Position numbers and translations under genes: made by a program. From assembly GCA_009792885.1 (NCBI GenBank), contig WMCF01000030.1, forward strand, positions 6,175,246 through 6,239,245: 64,000 nucleotides of DNA. The letters run 5' to 3'. Positions 10,976-24,179 of this stretch are shown one piece after another. The stretch's first letter is position 1. Each line of letters opens with the position of its first letter. The notes beneath the pieces were generated by a model. The model was not told the DNA's origin and ran no database searches. It saw nothing but the letters and a program-made list of their open reading frames with translations. Source of the stretch: Eremophila alpestris peregrina (taxonomy: Eukaryota > Chordata > Aves > Passeriformes > Alaudidae).

Positions 10976-13900
10976 CAAGAAAAGGAAATTGAAACAATAA
11001 GGTAGTTCCCCACAACAACCACCCATGCACAGTTCACATGAATAAAGGAGCAAATGTAAGAAGCTTCCTAAATCAGAAAAGTACAAATGGTAAAAATGGA
11101 CACCCAAAATATGTGTATGTCTCAATGTCTTTTATCTGCTTGCTTGCAGCATTCTGCACAGCAGGGAGAAGAGAAAGGTGCTGGCAGAGAATGAAATAGC
11201 AGTGCTGAATCATGCTTCTTGTGTATTTACAGGTTTCTTATAACCCTAAAAGAATTCATAAGAGAGAAGACAATTAATCTAATAAGAGATGTCTTACCTT
11301 GTTCCACAGTAAGGGGATAAACTCTGACAGAGTGTTTTTAACATGTGTCTGCTAGGAATTTGATATGCCTCTATAACAATTTCATCCTCATCCAAACTTT
11401 CTCCTTTAAATAAATCCTGTCATGGATTTATCTCACCTAATTTAATTGGAATAACTCCCTTGCCTAAACTTTTGCTTCCCATTACATTTTAGACACTGTA
11501 GGGACTAGCCTCTTGGTGTTTTTCAACAATCAAATTGGTTTCTCACAGGTTCTGTGTAATATCTGCCCATCCAGATTCAGACACCTCAGGGCAGGGGCTG
11601 AAGTTTGGAGGTCAGCTGGAGGCAATGCAGGTTAAATTATTTTTTTTAAACAGCCTTAGATTCTTATATTTTGGCAAATGAATTATGCACAGAAATCTAT
11701 AGGGGGTCTACCCCTACCTCTGAGAAAGTCAGCTCAGTGTTTTGTTAGAGGGAATGGAGAGGAACTGGCCATTTTGGGGCATGACTCATGTGAACTATTT
11801 TGAAATTCCACAGAGGTGCCTGTCTCTTCACTGACTGTAAAGCATTGACAAACTAAAGTGCAGAAATCAGTTATAGGCATTTAAAGATAGGTGAGATTAC
11901 TTTTCAAAGCAACTTCCTGAACTCTAGCTGTGAATACCTACACGTATCCTGTAACATATTTCTTACACCTGAAGAAACCCCAAATGAGCCACACTTCAGT
12001 AAGTACAAAGACAACTCCTACATGGAAACCCTGTAGGCAGGTTTCATTACAATATGGTAACTGGTTTTTTCCCAGAAGATGAAGAGACAAAAATTTCTAA
12101 TACATTTTTCCACTGTCTTCTGGAAAGTTGTGAAATTATAGAAGTCTCTGTGACTTCTGTGCTGTTCTGTCTAGCTTATCAATCTGAAGATTTTGTCACA
12201 GGTTTTAGGGGCTATGATGAACTCCTAATTGAACCAACAGATCATTCTCAAACTCAAAAACATAAAAAGCAGCTTTTGAAGTGAATAGGCTGACTGCAAC
12301 ATTCTGATCTGCTTGCACTTCATCAGGGAAAAAAATAATGATGTCAAAACCTGTGGTGAATCTTCTCTAAGAAACATCATTTATTCACAGGTCACACAGA
12401 CAGCAACAAATTTTTATTGCATCTGCGAATAAAAAAGGAGTGCCCTGTAAGCAACATAATTTGTTGCAGACTTGGAAGAGGCAATGGAAATTCTGCCCTA
12501 TATCCATGCCCTGTTTATTTGAAATCCACAGTATAAAGCAAATAAGAACTGTAAGAACAGAGAAGCGAGACAAAATGTCTTCTTGCTTGCTTATATCTGC
12601 AAAGTTGCTGACATTTGTGTGGCTGACTACTCAAGTTTTAATCATTAGTGAATTTTAAAAGACCATAGATGCATCTATTTCAAAAAACTTCAATAGCTTT
12701 TTGGTAGTTGTTTCCACTGGTGCATGTTTAAGGCTTTAGGTCCCTAAAAATTCACTACCAGGATAATTTTGGCAGAGTTTTCTTCAAAACAGTAGATTTT
12801 AAACACTTAAATTTACAGTATTTCCTAAATATTTCATATATCTTATTGTTATTTGTGTTTGAACAACACTGAGTATTTATTCGTTCCTACAAGGAATGTG
12901 AAATTCCTGGCAAAATTTTGACCTCTTCCTCATACACTGCTAAAATAACTTTTTGCTGATAACAGTCTGTATCAGAAAGAGATTTATCCAACAAACAACA
13001 AAATCAAAAGACAACTCCAAAAGTTCCCGTAACACACAAACCCCCCCAACAAATTCCTAAAAGAATCTCCACAATCCAATTAGATATGGCTTTTCAGAAG
13101 AGTAACCCAAAGTATTTCCTCACTCAGTGATAAATACATACCTTCATTGAATCAACATAATAAAACTCCCCTTTTTAGCCTAAGAAACAGAAGTACATGA
13201 ATAATGATCAGCTACTGGTCTAATTCAGTCATCCAAAGGATATATCCTAGTGAAAGAGGACTTGAAGTTGACTCAGAGAGAACAAGGGGAGAGATGTTAG
13301 GGAACAAAAGATACATTGATGTGAAAAACCAAGTTAAATGGTAGTAGGGCAACTTAATATTTTTCATAAATCAACAATGACTATTTTAAATGTAAAGAAA
13401 ATGTTCTCATTATTTACCATGTTAAACAATACACATCAATCAAAAATGCTACTGAACAGGAGCAAAAAGAAAGCTAAACACATTAGCTAAAGACATGTCT
13501 ACAAAAAGGTGAGACCTAAGTAAAAAATTGATATCTTTAGAACCATACGTCTCCAAAAAAATTCCCTAGATGTCACATTAAAATTTTCTTAGTTTCAAAC
13601 AGAAGTTTATAAAAACGTCTGAGTGCTGACAAGTACTTAGTTCCCACAATGTTGGCCAGAATAATTCAGCTTATATTCCTTGACAAAGTTGATCTAACTG
13701 GTTTCAGCCAATCTAGCTGCTCAATTTCTGACAAAAGCCGATGGCAGATGTGAATACTGCTACACTTGTTTAATACTGTACCTTGTTCATTTAGATCTCA
13801 GTTCAGGTTTCTTCTCTGGATGAATACAATTCAATTCACACCTCTTGTCTCAGGTGAAGGATATCCACCAGAGGGAGGAGCAATGGAATGCAGAATCATC

Positions 13901-16193
13901 CTAAGGCACAAACCAATAGTCTCAAAGAGATCCTGTGATAATCTTCAGCAGGACTCATGTCAGAAACTTTGTGCTGCAACTCAGTATCACAGACCTGCAG
14001 AGTCCAAGTCTCCTAATTCTCTGTACAGACACAAGCAATCCCTTAGCATATGCATTTCAAGAGCAAGATTATGACAGCCAAAAAGGAAATGCAGCTGGGA
14101 CACTGCTGCATCTGCAAACACTCTGACCTTCTAACACTGTAAAAGGGAACCTTCTCATCTTCCTCATGGGGCTATTTTACTTTACACCATGTCATAGACC
14201 ATGAAGTAGTTCTCTGTAATAATTGCTGAGACCACCTCCTAAGGGTTTTAGTTACTTTTTTTCCTGAGAAAACTTTGTATTTTAATATTTTGCAATTCAG
14301 ATTATATTGTGTTAAAGAATATTTTCTGTAGAGAAATTATCCCACAAGTGTGAATGGACATCCTCGTTTTCTTCATAGATGGGTGCTTTAAAGAGGAGAG
14401 TGAAGTGTCACATTCACACTTGATTTTTTTTCTTTGATTTTCAAGCTACATGACCCTTTAATAGCATGACTGAAGGAACATTTTTCCACAAGAGATGATA
14501 ACATGCTTACTTTTTTTTTCCTAGTAACATCTAGGTACTCACAAAATATTTCTAAGGTATGTGTATGAAAGGTGATCAAGGATGTTCAAATAGGTAATGT
14601 ATAATTGTGCATGCATGCTTTATGTTGTGCATAATTTATATTTTATAAAATGGCAAAGGTTTTGAATAAAGAATATATTATCTGAGCAAATAAAGGTGTC
14701 TTGAAATGAAATTCTGCTTTCCCTGAACAGAAAGGAGGTATTCCTTGTTTTGTAACAGTGCTCAAAAGACAAGCCTCCCTGAGAGCCACCAGGGTATTTT
14801 TCTACAGGCCAACATGTAAATTCAGCTGTCACTTGCTGTGGGATATTAGACAGTTGCTTATCTTTGGAGACTTGTGTTGGAAGTTCAGGGCAGTACATAG
14901 AACAGATCCCTAAAAGCTGAGGACCAGAATCAGTATGGAAATGTTTAGGGTCTAAATATATTGCTGCATTTTTCACATGCTTCCTTCTCTTAAAGAGCAA
15001 TAAAACAAGAATGCAGTTGTGCTGGGTTCTGACAGCTGTTCACTGATTGAAATATCATAGTTCATAAGGTAAGTTAAAAGAAGAGATAGCTGTCAATATA
15101 AACACATGACAAATTCTATTTCTATTTTACTTTAATGAAAGAATAAATAGATCTGGTATACATAATCAGTGATAATCTTGTATATTTATAATAAGCTAAA
15201 AATAAATATAATTTCTAAATACATGTCAATATTTTCCCCCTGCATTTGAATATAAAGTGTTATTTAAATACAGGTTGTCTACGTAGCTGATCAGCCTTAA
15301 GCCAAATTGTGTTTGCTTAAAAATGGATCTTAAAGGGCCACCAAAATTCAGTTTGTTCACTGTGTCAACTCTGAAAAGTGTTCTAAGGACCAAAGCAGGT
15401 TCTTACACACAATTGCCACCAAGAAAGATCTGGGCATCTGGCTTTTACGAACATCATCAAAGTTCGGTAAGCAGTTATGTCTAATTACTCTATATGGTAA
15501 AGGAATGAAGACTCAATTCAGCATCCAAATCTTATAAAATAAAATCTGTGGAGTCCAGGCAGATTAGTCTCACTGGAAGTGCTCTTTGTGGAAAACTCCA
15601 AAGGATGAGGTTTTTCTTGACCTTCACACCTGGGTCAATTTGGAATAACTGAAAAAGATTATGGGAAATGCTTTCATGTGTTGTAAAAAAGTAAATTGAA
15701 ATAACAAACTGGGATATAATTATTACCTCAAGGCCAGGAAAAAAGAAAGCAAACAATGTAGCAAAGTAATTTACTAATCTCAGTAAAATGCTGAAATTTT
15801 CAAAACAGTGTATAAATACAAATTCTTATGTCAATAAATGATGAATGTGCATATTGTTTTTATTACCACACTTTTACTTTATTTCTTGCTATAAGCTTCA
15901 ATTCTTGGTCTTTTTATATAAAATTGGTTTTTTTCAGCTTTGAAGAAGGAACAGAGCAGAGGAGAACGTTTAACCCCTATTGGGAGACTGAGTCTTCTGG
16001 CCTAAGTGACATGTTGCTTTATTTGCTAGAGACCAAATATGATTTTTCATGCACACCGTGTAGCTATCCAGCACACATTAGGGCAGAGCAAAGCTTGGAT
16101 TTCCATCACTTAATACACCAAAGAAGACTCCAATTACATTACTTGTAGCCTACAATCGGATAAATATATTAAAGATGCTCAATCATACAGTGC
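10976..16193. other. Unique AT-rich sequence, no gene seen
   Basis: No recognised gene or repeat family. The segment 13800-14120 is somewhat less AT-rich and contains overlapping open frames of 63-102 codons on the plus strand, but no domain or family resemblance is visible and the codon content looks random. A minus-strand open frame of 126 codons at 14620-15000 is likewise unrecognised. Confidence 0.55.
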
Positions 16194-16350
16194 AGAAAAA
16201 GAAAAAAAAAGGAAAAAAAGAAAGGAAAAAAAGAAAGGAAAAAGAAAGGAAAAAAAGAAGAAAGGAAAAAAGAAGAAAGGAAAAAATAAGAAAGGAAAAA
16301 AGCAAAATGAAAAAAGAAAAATGAAAAATGGAGGAAGGAGAAAGAAATTA
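16194..16350 (+). repeat. Purine-only (GAAA/GGAAA) tract
   Basis: An almost uninterrupted A/G run is built from AAAG, AAAGG and AAAAAGAAAGG words, with the first clear interruptions after about 16288. It is a polypurine tract or degenerate tetra/pentanucleotide microsatellite of a kind common in vertebrate DNA. Length is likely to vary between individuals. Confidence 0.9.
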
Positions 16351-19300
16351 AATTCAGATAATCATTAAATTCAGATAAGTCATTTTTGAACGATGTTTTA
16401 AATTTATATTTCAGTGATTAGCATGTTCTTCTGGTTAGCAAACTACTATTTGCCTGTTCACGCACTATTTATATTTTTATAATGGAGATGTTTACAAGCA
16501 GGTGATCAGTTTAAAAGAAAGTTCTTTCTTTTAAAATGTTCTTGCCATTGTGGAGAAAACCCAGCAGAGGTCCACTGACTAAGAAGATGCACAATAACTC
16601 ATAGCAGGGAAAAGCATTGTCCTTTTTCCCCTTTTTAAAACCATAATTCTCTAAGAATATGCAATACTTGGCAGAGGGAAGTTAAAAGAATAGCATGAGG
16701 TTTATTTCAAAAATAAATATCCAGCATTTTCTGAAGAGGAGTAGTAAACATGAAATGTGGTTGATATTTGTTTGAATATATTCAGTAAATGAGATACGAT
16801 TTGCAAAGATGTGTCCTTAAGCATTTTCATGGATATATTATGAAGCAACTAACAAATGAAGGACTCACAGACAATCATTACCAAGTTGTCCAAGAAAGAA
16901 TTCCCAAATAGCCACAAGTTTGAAAGCAGTGGAGGGGCAATTATTCTGCACCCTAATTCTAGCAGTGGTACAGATGTTTAGCTAAACTCAGATTGTAAAT
17001 TCAGATATGTTATTATTGCTGTTCCTACCTGCATCTCACTGTTTTATCATCAGTTCATACTGGGAAAATCAATGTTATCTGTCAACGCACACATTTTTCC
17101 TATAAAACCAACCAGCAGTCTCTTAAGCCTCTTTTTTAGGCAATTTAAGATAGGCAATCTTATCTTAAATATCTATCCTACTGAAAATATTTAATTGCAA
17201 CCAAAGTTTTTAATCACCCATCACAGCTAATGTGGCTGCAATTCATACATACATGAATACATGTATTTTTCTTTTGCCTTCCTTTGCTTGAGGTAATTGT
17301 TAATTATTATTGACTCAAAGCCTGTGAGATTTAAATCTTTCATCTTACCCTTTATCTTATCTGATCATCTTCACTCAATATTTTAGGGTTTTGTCAGCAA
17401 GTGGCAATTTATTTACTTTTCAGTGAGATAATGCTTTCTTTTTTCCCCTGCCCTCTCTCCCCCTCTGTTTTTTATCTCCCTCTTCCTCATTGTTTTTCAC
17501 CTCTTCTTGTGTCTCATTAGATTTATGGCATCTTCTGTAGGGGCAGAGACATTAAACCCAAAGCAAGGCAGAGTGTGCTTTCAAAGTTACTGTAAATGTG
17601 TTTTTACAGGGAGAAGCTGCAAAGATGAACTGTCTTTCTCCCCAGTAGAAACAAAATTCCTCAGCCATACTAGATGACAGTGATGAAAAATTGAAAAAGG
17701 AGGAAAGCTATTTGCAAGAAAACTTCTGGCAGGAAAACAAGTCTCCTCTTGTGATCCATATCTTCAAGGAAACCAAATAAATCCAGCAATGAGACAGGAT
17801 TCTCTCCACAGGAGACACTAGAATATTAGCAATGCTATAGTGCCATGCAGTACATCAATTAATAGCTATTAAAGACTTCTAAAACCCTGAATATTTCAAT
17901 CTCTCTTAGTAAAGAAAGTGATGAAGTTAATTTTATATTTATAGAATGTGAAAAGTATTTCCTTTTTTTGCATGTGTTAAACATACACACCCAAGGTAGT
18001 AAGATTCAAATCACACTCAAAGCAATCTCTTTTGCACAGATATTGTACATAAGAAAAAATACCATAGAGTAAACCCTTAAAAAATTACTACTTCCCTTCA
18101 CCAGAACCACAAGATATCTTCAGCTGCTATAAGACAGAATTTTCCTAGACTACTGAAAATTGCTACTGAGTATCCTGTTGGCCTTTCTCCTTCCTGGTAT
18201 TTCTTCAGACAATCTATAAGATTGAAAAGGGAAAGGACATCTATAGGAGCAGGGGGAAAAAAAAGTCCATTTGAGTGCAGTGTGAAAAGATGCCCTGCAG
18301 ATTCTTCCAGAATACTAATATAGCTCCTGACCCCATGCTCTCATTCTCAAATAAGGACTGCTTCTCCAGTAAGGAGCAGCAATTTGTTCTTTTAATCTGT
18401 GGACATACTTCATAGCACCTCTCCAGCTGTTGCATTTACTGTCCATCTGCATCTTTTGCAGGCCCCAGAAATCCCTTTGTGTTTTTTTGCATCCAGATGT
18501 CAAGATGATGAATTGTCCTTCATCATTCACCCCACATAGCTGAAGGCTATTAATCCAGACCTAAAAAGGTTTGCACGTCTTGTAAGTACTAAGAACTAAA
18601 AGTTCTGAAAACCTATAAAGACACTCTCTCATTTTATTTTTTTCTTAATATGTCTTGACAGTAGTGCAAATTCACTACTATGAAGCTATAGTGACTACTC
18701 AAGGCCAAATTAATTAATACTTTAAAGGAAGCTGTTCTGGATTTATTATTATTCATAACGAACATGTAGCATAAAATGTTAAATAGAAAGCTCTATTTTT
18801 CCTTGAAAATTTATTATAATACAAGTGCTGTGAAAAAATCTCACAACATACTACCTTTCCTCTCTTTTATGGAGTAGCATAGGATAATTCATTTTCGAAG
18901 GGAATTTAGGTAGTCATAGTTCACCAAAAGCAGGCCCAGTTCCAGAGGTAGATGAAATTTCTGGGGGCTTTGTTCATTTGGGGCTTAAAAATCTCCAAGA
19001 TTGTCGGATTTCAGGAAAAAGAGATGGAGAATGACGTTGCTGCATTTGAGATGTACTCTAACCTTTGATATATAACAGGGGATAATAATGTAAAAGGGAG
19101 TTGAGTGTTCCTGTTGATAACACTCAGGGTGCTGTTTTCTTTAGTGCCAGCCATGCTGCTGACACTTTAACCCCCAAAGCCCTATTTAGGAGGCCTTCCC
19201 AGCCAGTCGCTCCCCAGTTATGACTGTTTCACTATGAGTTAATCAATCCTCTCTTCCTCCTGCAGATTTGTTATAAAGATAACAGAAGCCATGGCATACA

Positions 19301-22300
19301 CTTCTGAGGAATTCCACTTGTAATAGAGACTTCCAAGGGTTGAAAAAAGTCAAAAGTAAACGACATCTGTGTCTCTTTATCTGCAGACCTAGTCATTTCA
19401 TCATGGAATGCAGTGAGATTGCTTAGATGTGATTTAGCCTTGGTAACTCTTCCTAGTCACCTTCTCTTTCACATGCTCAGAAATGTACCCCAAGAGTATT
19501 TTCTCAGGTACTGAATGAGAAAGACCAGCCTGTATTTTCCCAGGCTGAATTTCTTGTTCTTTTCTGAAGAAGTGTAGAATATATGCCCACCTGCAGCCAC
19601 CAGGAACACATCCTGAAAAGTATGACCTTTCAAGACAGAAAAAAGCATAACTTTCAATTATAGCTACCAGCTTGGTCTGCAATTTCAGGCTTATCCTACT
19701 CAGTATATGCATGCATGTATAGTATTCTGAAGGAAACCAATTCAGCCACTTGATTGCAATTACCATCATGATTTTTTTTTTCCATCTCTCTGTTTTTCAG
19801 TTGGAAATTTATTATCTGCTCTGATGGAACTAAATAAAGAAGCAAAACCCAATCTGAAGTTTCATTGTTATAGAACTTTTTTCTTCATATTCAAGATCAG
19901 TAAAGCTGTTACATAAAAGGATAATCCTGGTAAGTGTTGAGTCTTTCATGATAACTGTACTCATTACATTAAGGATCAAGCAAAGATTCCATTTTCCTAT
20001 GCATTTTAAAATGAAGGCACAGTCCCATCTTGAAGAGGAGAAATATGTGTTTTACCAGGTAATTATCTGCAGAACATAGAGAAAGAACACAAAATTTGCC
20101 ATTATATAAGTTGCATGTAGAGATCACAAACCTGCTCTGCATAAACATAACTTGTATTCTAATGTTTTGAACAAGTCCCTGATTGCTGAAACACCCGGAA
20201 GATCAATGGTTATCTCGCGGTTTTTAGTTTCTGTATGAAATATAGATATACTTTGCTGGGGTAACTATGCACATGCATTAGCACAATAATTTTTTCTTTT
20301 TGTCATACTGTATTTTGAAAAAGAATGAGAAACATCTTTAATGAATTCCATCCCATATGTTACTAACTTCAGGTATAAAGTGACCGAAAAATAAGTACAT
20401 ATCTTTTAAGACTTTGAGACACAAATATTAGAATATATTTAGAGCGTCACCTTTTTACAACCATACATATATATTTGTGGGCATAATGGATATCTATATT
20501 TGTATACATATGCATTTTGATACTTCCTTTTTCTTCTTTTTAAACTGTCTAGATAGATGAAGAAACATATATGTTGCAACTTCTGAACTCTGTTTATTGT
20601 GTTCTGGATTTTGTTTTCAATAGCTGACCAAGGGATATGATTTCAACTAAGCTCTCCACAGGCTTTGATGAACAAAAGCCAAATTGAACTGCAGTTTCTT
20701 TATGGAGATGAAGGAAAAACATGACAAAACAAAACAAAAAACCAAAACCAGCTGCAACAACAACACCAAAACAAACCAAACAAACGGAAAAAACAAAGGA
20801 AAAAAAACTTCAATGTTGATTCTGCCTAATTTGGCCAATAATTTTGTCCTCATGATGTACATCAGATTTGTGTGGAGAGAGCAAAATTCAATCATTCCTC
20901 AGGCAACTGGGTTGGCTTGTTGTTTCACTGATTTATCAATCTATAATGATGGAGAGAGCAGGGAAAATGGGATTATAATCAAATAACCTTGTACCTTATA
21001 AATAAAAGTGTTAATTAGCATTTTAATTGTGGGACTTTTGCACTGTGGTTGGCATGGTATATTGTTCTCAGCAGCACAGCATTTATTTATTTTGAAGTGC
21101 CCAATAAGTTAACATTAAATTTAATGACCTGCTCTTCTCATTATTCTTCTAAATATATGAAAAAAAAGAGAAAAGGACAAAACATATTCTTCCCTCTTGT
21201 AGAACAGCAGGCTTCTCATACGTTTGACATATATACTGATAAAACCCAGGAAATGTTCTGGTCTTCAGGTGAAACATGTCCTCTTCCTTCTTTATCTGAA
21301 AGTCCTGTGCTTTTCCATCTAATCCTTGTCTCAAAAATCTCCTCTCAGAATTCTGACTCCAGTCAAACACTCAAAATAAATGGGTTCAATGCACCTATCC
21401 CTTAAGTCACGCATCTAGATACATCATTTCATGTGAGGACCTAAACAGAGAAATTAAATCAAACAGGACTCCTTAACAAAAATAATCCAAAATTGTGGGT
21501 GGGGTTTTTTGTTTGGTTGCTTTAGTTATTTTCCAATTATTATTTTTTCCCATCTTATGAGATCTTATAATAGAAATGCAAAGGGTATAGAAAGAAAGAC
21601 AGAATGTATTCTCCCAGTAATGGAGGTTATGCTGCTGAGGGGAGGTTGGGGTAATTTATAGTAAAGTATCTAATTATCTACAAGGTAAAAGCTAAAGCTA
21701 TTGTCAAAAAAAAAATATATATATATACCTAAATCCATTGGCTTTAGTTGGCTTTGGTTTATAATCAAGGGTCCTGCTTCCATTCACTGATATGTATCTG
21801 TCTCAGCCTGAATGTTGGCACATATTTCAAGTACTGGAACAGCACTCCCTTCCCAAAAACAGATTACAGTCAAGTGAATCTACAAAACCTATGAATGATG
21901 AAGATAAGCAAAGGCAAACTTTGTCCCACCTTGATTGCAGTGAACTTCACTGTGCTGGCCCTGTACTAACAGTTGTGGGATAAGTTTGTGAAAGAGAGGT
22001 AATTGGAATTCATGTGGGCTCTTAGACCACTGAATGGTTCAGTAACCCTGGCATCAATTTATAAATTGCTTTTACTTTCAAAATACCATGCACAAAAGAC
22101 TGTTCAAGTAGCTGAGGGAATACAGCTGCCTTCACCTCCACTTTTTATTTAAAAAGATCTCACCTTGCTGCATTAAGAATCTGCCTTTAACATCAGTAAA
22201 GATCTATCTGAGAAGGGACAAGAATAAAACCTGTTATATAATTGTAACAAAACAAATGTGCTAATTTTACTCCGAAAATAAATTTATATTAGACCATAAC

Positions 22301-22604
22301 AACCTTTTAATTCAATTCCTTTAGGCTGTGAGTAAGAAACCAATTTCTTATTAGAATGTTAAAAGAAAAGAGTCTCTTGCAGTTACTTACATGGTACAGC
22401 CAGAAATTAAAAAGGAAAACAAACATGTACAGAAAAGCACTGATTCAAAAAAAGAAAAGTTTGGGAAAGACATCAAGGAAGTTGTCAATCCATGTGAGGT
22501 CAGATGGAACATCCCTGGAAACTTTGTTTACTTAATAAAAAGTCTCTATCCATTATTGGAAAAAGATCACAAAAGACTTAGCTAGGGAATAAAAATAGAA
22601 TGGA
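16351..22604. other. Unique AT-rich sequence, no gene seen
   Basis: No gene is recognised. Minor features are a 12-bp perfect hairpin at 16510-16535, a 10-bp hairpin near 17143-17170 (ATTTAAGATA and its complement), an A/C tract at 20714-20808 and a short (TA)n at about 21717-21727. Minus-strand open frames at 18241-18530 and 19434-19769 were read in all frames and match nothing I know. Confidence 0.55.
20714..20808 (+). repeat. A/C-rich low-complexity tract
   Basis: CAAAA, CCAAA and CAACAA words run for about 95 bp with very few G or T. It is the same type as the tract at 10.5 kb. Confidence 0.8.
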
Positions 22605-22790
22605 GATATAAACTGGAAAGAACCTCTGCAGGTCATCTAATCAGCCTTGTTTCACCCAAAGTCAGTATTAGAACAGGGTACTCAATGCCTTGTCCAGTCA
22701 AGACTTATATTGCAAGATTTCCATAGATACTTCTAGACTAGGACTTCCCTGGAGTTTTCTCTGGCTTTATGAAAAAAAAAAAGATTTTTT
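22605..22790 (-). mobile_element. Degenerate CR1 LINE 3' fragment
   Basis: Read on the plus strand this carries the reversed landmarks of a CR1 3' end in the right order: 'gaaagaacctctgcaggtca' followed by 'tctaat', then 'accttgtccag'-like text (ccttgtccagtcaag), then a block resembling the 'tccatagatacttctagacta' stretch in the place where CR1 has its 'gagactccacaac' block. An A run followed by T-rich text ends the match. Divergence is high, so it is an old copy. The terminal 8-bp repeat typical of CR1 is not visible. The inner limit near 22790 is approximate. Confidence 0.6.
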
Positions 22791-23404
22791 GTATCTTTTA
22801 TCACTGCATTCTACATCCTTCTGAGCTTTGGCCTAATTTCTTTAGTTTTTGTTTGCTGACAATGTCCTTACAGATGTTCTTCTCATGATCTCTCACACTC
22901 CATACTAAATCTAACTTCACCCTTTCATACCTGGGTAAAGTTTCTACATTCCTCTCACACATCTCAGATTTAATCTATTACTTTCTTCTTTACATCTCAA
23001 CCCAGTCAGGAGTTCCCTGTGCAGCTACCGTCTGCTACTCCTGCTCATATTTTGCATATCAGAATGGTCCCTTTCTCTGTTCTTATGAGGGTGTCCAGGA
23101 AGATCAGACATGTTTCCTGTGTCCTTTCACTCAGCAGAGAGCCCCCCATGGGATTTCAACAACTGGTTCTCTGGAAAACCTTCAGCTCTTCTGAAATTGG
23201 CATAGTAACTCTATTTGCCCACCTAATTTCTCTCATGATCTTAAATTCATCCACTTTCCTGTAGCTGACATGGCTATACTGATACTGCTAACCAGCAGAA
23301 ATATTTTCTCAGTCATCTCATTGTTTCTGCATCAAGAAACTGTAATAGCAGAACACAGATATTTACCACCTTGCTTGCAGCTAAACATTTTGCCCACTCA
23401 GTAA
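22791..23404. other. Unrecognised sequence before the LTR
   Basis: A pyrimidine-leaning stretch with a short open frame (23019-23264, plus) of no recognisable content. It may include further decayed CR1, but I cannot support this. Confidence 0.45.
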
Positions 23405-23409
23405 ATGTC

Positions 23410-24174
23410 TGTCTTGGAAATGTCTGCCAGGGAAAGCTGGAGCCTCCCTCTGAATGGAGAATGTAAACCCCTTCCCTCCAAATTAATTTAAATTTGAAAT
23501 TAAGGGGCTTTCAGGCAAAGATATGGGAATAGGAATAACAGTTCTCTACTAGGAATATTAAAAATGAAAATGCAATAGTACAAAAAACCACACAAAACAA
23601 AACAAAAAAAAAAAACAAAAACAAACTGACAGAGTCAGAATACGACGTGACATCCTGTTGGACAGGGTGTTGGTAGCAGTCAAATTAAGTCCTCCTGGAG
23701 TGACAGATGGGGTCCTGTTGGAGCACAGATGATCCTGTAGGAGGGCATAGGTTTCCTCTGAAGGCCCAGTGGTGGTGAGATGGGTCCAGTCTCCCTCTGG
23801 GAATCTAGTGAAAACCAACTGCCCTGGTGTTCTGACTCTCAGGTTTTATCCAAGTGGGAATGCTTGGCTCCTCCCCTTGGATGGAGCATCTCACAATGGG
23901 ATGATGTAATTTTATCAGTCATGCAGTGAGCCTTATTGGCCCATTAAGAGCAGATATCCCCCTGAAGAGAGGATGGGTCATGGGAAGAGACAAAGAACTC
24001 TGCCCCAGCTGGTTTTAACAGCTGGCCTGTTAACAGAAGACACCTACTCCTTCCCCACCAGAGTTATCAGGACTGGGTCATGGAAGAGATAAAAAAAACA
24101 CCTCCCCAACTGTTTTCAACAGATGGCAATAAAATACATACTTTTGGTTACATCTCGCATTACAATCCAAGGCA
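23410..24174 (-). mobile_element. Complete solo LTR, ERVL-like, passerine TguLTR5 type (765 bp)
   Basis: The boundaries can be set exactly. The plus strand begins TGTCTTGGA and ends TCCAAGGCA, so the two ends are inverted repeats matching at 8 of 9 positions. They are flanked by a perfect 5-bp target duplication ATGTC at 23405-23409 and 24175-24179. A 5-bp duplication fits ERVL/class III-like integration. On the minus strand, U3 contains CCAAT (23935-23939 reversed) and a GATAAAA TATA-like box (23844-23850 reversed), then a T/G-rich stretch (A/C-rich on plus, 23578-23628), then a U5 whose text closely matches my memory of passerine TguLTR5-type LTRs. No internal retroviral sequence is present, so it is a solo LTR. 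The minus-strand open frame at 23558-23818 is LTR sequence and not a gene. Confidence 0.88.
23975..24127 (-). repeat. Imperfect direct repeats inside the LTR U3
   Basis: The block 23975-24026 (starting GGGTCATGGGAAGAGA and ending with an AACAGCTGG word) recurs in diverged form at 24075-24127 (starting GGGTCATGGAAGAGA and ending AACAGATGG). The copies are about 100 bp apart. Duplicated U3 blocks are common in LTRs and can act as enhancers; that role is inference here. Confidence 0.65.
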
Positions 24175-24179
24175 ATGTC

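Noticed and set aside
10497..11125. Several phenylalanine/glycine-rich minus-strand open frames of up to 113 codons
   Set aside because: They translate the A/C low-complexity tract; the lack of stops comes from base composition.
14620..15000. 126-codon minus-strand frame
   Set aside because: No domain, no neighbouring exon signals, and ordinary AT-rich composition.
18230..18540. Possible CR1 or DNA-transposon remnant
   Set aside because: Slightly GC-richer and open on the minus strand, but no landmark of either type could be aligned.
19434..19769. 111-codon minus-strand frame as a possible pseudogene
   Set aside because: Read in all three minus frames, no protein family was recognised and stops interrupt the alternatives.
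23558..23818. 86-codon minus-strand open frame
   Set aside because: It lies entirely inside the solo LTR.
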